From: Clostridium sp. AF15-31 | GTDB lineage: Bacteria > Bacillota > Clostridia > Lachnospirales > Lachnospiraceae | Direction: 5' to 3' | DNA length: 64,000 nucleotides | Assembly: GCF_003461625.1 (NCBI RefSeq) | Contig: NZ_QTXL01000002.1 | Span: 99,992-163,991, forward strand | In this document: positions 63,078 to 64,000 of the stretch, piece after piece | Layout of the letters: the number at the start of each line of letters is the position of its first letter | Position numbering within the stretch: position 1 is the stretch's first letter | Position numbers and translations under genes: made by a program | Notes under the pieces: model-generated | Seen by the model: the letters and a program-made list of their open reading frames with translations, nothing else | Database searches by the model: none | Told to the model about the DNA's origin: nothing

Positions 63078-63097
63078 AGAAAGGAAACAGGAATAAG

Positions 63098-64000
63098 ATG
63101 AGCGAAGTAACAAGAGTAGTCGTAGATGCCATGGGTGGAGATTATGCACCGGAGTGGATCATAAGAGGTGCAGTAGAAGCGATCAATGAAGGCGCAAAGG
63201 CACAGATAATACTGACCGGTAAAGAAGATGTAATAAAGAAGGAACTTGCAAAATATACTTACGATCAGTCAAAGATCGAGGTTGTAAATGCAACAGAGGA
63301 GATCACCTGTCATGAAGCCCCGGTACAGGCTGTCAGAAGCAAGAAGGATTCTTCACTGGTGGTTGGTCTGAATATGGTAAAGAACGGAGAAGCTGATGCG
63401 ATTATTTCAGCCGGAAGCTCAGGTGCGATCCTTGCAGGTGGACAGTTGGTAGTCGGACGCTCCAAAGGTGTAAAGCGTTCACCACTTGCTCCATTACTTC
63501 CTACATCAAAGGGTTATTCCCTTCTGATCGACTGTGGAGCGAATGTCGATGCGAGACCGGAGCATCTGCTACAGTTTGCCAAGATGGGTTCTATCTATAT
63601 GGAGAATATCGAGCATGTAAAGAATCCAAGAGTTGCGATCGTAAATATCGGCGATGAAGAAGAAAAGGGAAATGCTCTTGTAAAAGAGACATATCCATTA
63701 TTAAAAGAATGTAAGGACATTAATTTTGTTGGAAGTATCGAGGCAAGAGAGATTCCAAATGGTGCAGCAGATGTCATTGTCTGTGAAGCATTTGTCGGAA
63801 ATGTTATCTTAAAGTTGTATGAAGGCCTTGCAAAGATGCTTTTAGGTGAGATCAAGAATACGATTATGTCTTCATTTAAAACCAAGATTGGAGGACTTCT
63901 GATCAAGAGTTCATTGAATGGCTTGAAGGAACGTTTTAATGCGAAGAACAAAGGTGGTGCACCGTTGCTTGGCTTAAAGGGCCTTGTTGTAAAGATTCAT
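63098..64000 (+). CDS. plsX: Phosphate acyltransferase PlsX (3' end cut by the window)
   Basis: Makes acyl-phosphate from acyl-ACP, the substrate of PlsY (encoded at 18474). The visible 301 residues start 'MSEVTRVVVDAMGGDYAPEW', with 'SLVVGLNMVKNGEADAIISA' then 'GSSGAILAGG', 'LLIDCGANVDARPEHLLQFA', 'RVAIVNIGDEEEKGN' and 'NFVGSIEAREIPNGAADVIV', all PlsX hallmarks. The frame remains open at the end of the window; about 35-45 residues are probably missing. It has its own promoter and a structured leader. Confidence 0.95.
   Translation, partial: MSEVTRVVVDAMGGDYAPEWIIRGAVEAINEGAKAQIILTGKEDVIKKELAKYTYDQSKIEVVNATEEITCHEAPVQAVRSKKDSSLVVGLNMVKNGEADAIISAGSSGAILAGGQLVVGRSKGVKRSPLAPLLPTSKGYSLLIDCGANVDARPEHLLQFAKMGSIYMENIEHVKNPRVAIVNIGDEEEKGNALVKETYPLLKECKDINFVGSIEAREIPNGAADVIVCEAFVGNVILKLYEGLAKMLLGEIKNTIMSSFKTKIGGLLIKSSLNGLKERFNAKNKGGAPLLGLKGLVVKIH

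Overview
The window looks like the chromosome of a low-GC, spore-forming, anaerobic gut Clostridium relative, most likely a Lachnospiraceae member. Reasons: mother-cell sporulation genes (ylbJ, spoIVA, dpaA/dpaB, a SigE-type asparagine synthetase), a T-box on a branched-chain amino acid operon, Shine-Dalgarno-rich starts, the rpmF-plsX and smpB-ssrA neighbourhoods, acetate kinase, and a cell-anchored GH5 cellulase beside BspA-like surface proteins. Genus cannot be fixed from the sequence alone. No prophage, insertion sequence or CRISPR array was seen.

Layout. 1-2.0 kb: the end of a DUF4129-like membrane protein overlapping a membrane-anchored CBM2-GH5 endoglucanase. 2.1-4.9 kb: rsmD, coaD, a DivIVA-like coiled-coil gene and a convergent ylbJ. 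5.1-8.1 kb: thiamine salvage operon thiM-thiE-HAD phosphatase-thiD, with no visible TPP riboswitch. 8.2-12.6 kb: secG, rnr, smpB, a small membrane protein, ssrA (tmRNA) and rplS. 12.7-20.2 kb: dense housekeeping run of two signal peptidases around rbgA, then rnhB, yraN, pgeF, der, plsY, gpsA. 20.3-28.8 kb: sporulation-flavoured block of spoIVA, scpA/scpB, a DD-carboxypeptidase, dpaA, dpaB, a 240-nt rod-like inverted repeat, and asnO on the minus strand behind a near-perfect SigE promoter.

29.0-41.0 kb: the most unusual block. A strong promoter leads into a short leader with an 8-codon ORF and a 20-bp terminator hairpin. Six tightly packed genes follow: two giant secreted LRR/InlB-repeat proteins, a MoxR AAA+ ATPase, an Asp/Gly-rich lipoprotein, a polytopic transglutaminase-like protein whose expected catalytic Cys is Ser, and a DUF58 protein. 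This may be a surface-protein export, assembly or maturation cassette.

41.0-64.0 kb: T-box-controlled ilvB-ilvN, dtd, divIVA and an SCP2-like gene, aroF (minus), dacA, a metallophosphoesterase, an L,D-transpeptidase, tRNA-Ser(CGA), punA, rnhA, a metH lacking the reactivation domain, a second ilvN with ilvC on separate consensus promoters, greA, a zinc-finger membrane protein, polA, coaE, ackA, the yceD-rpmF pair, and plsX running off the end behind a highly structured 5' leader.
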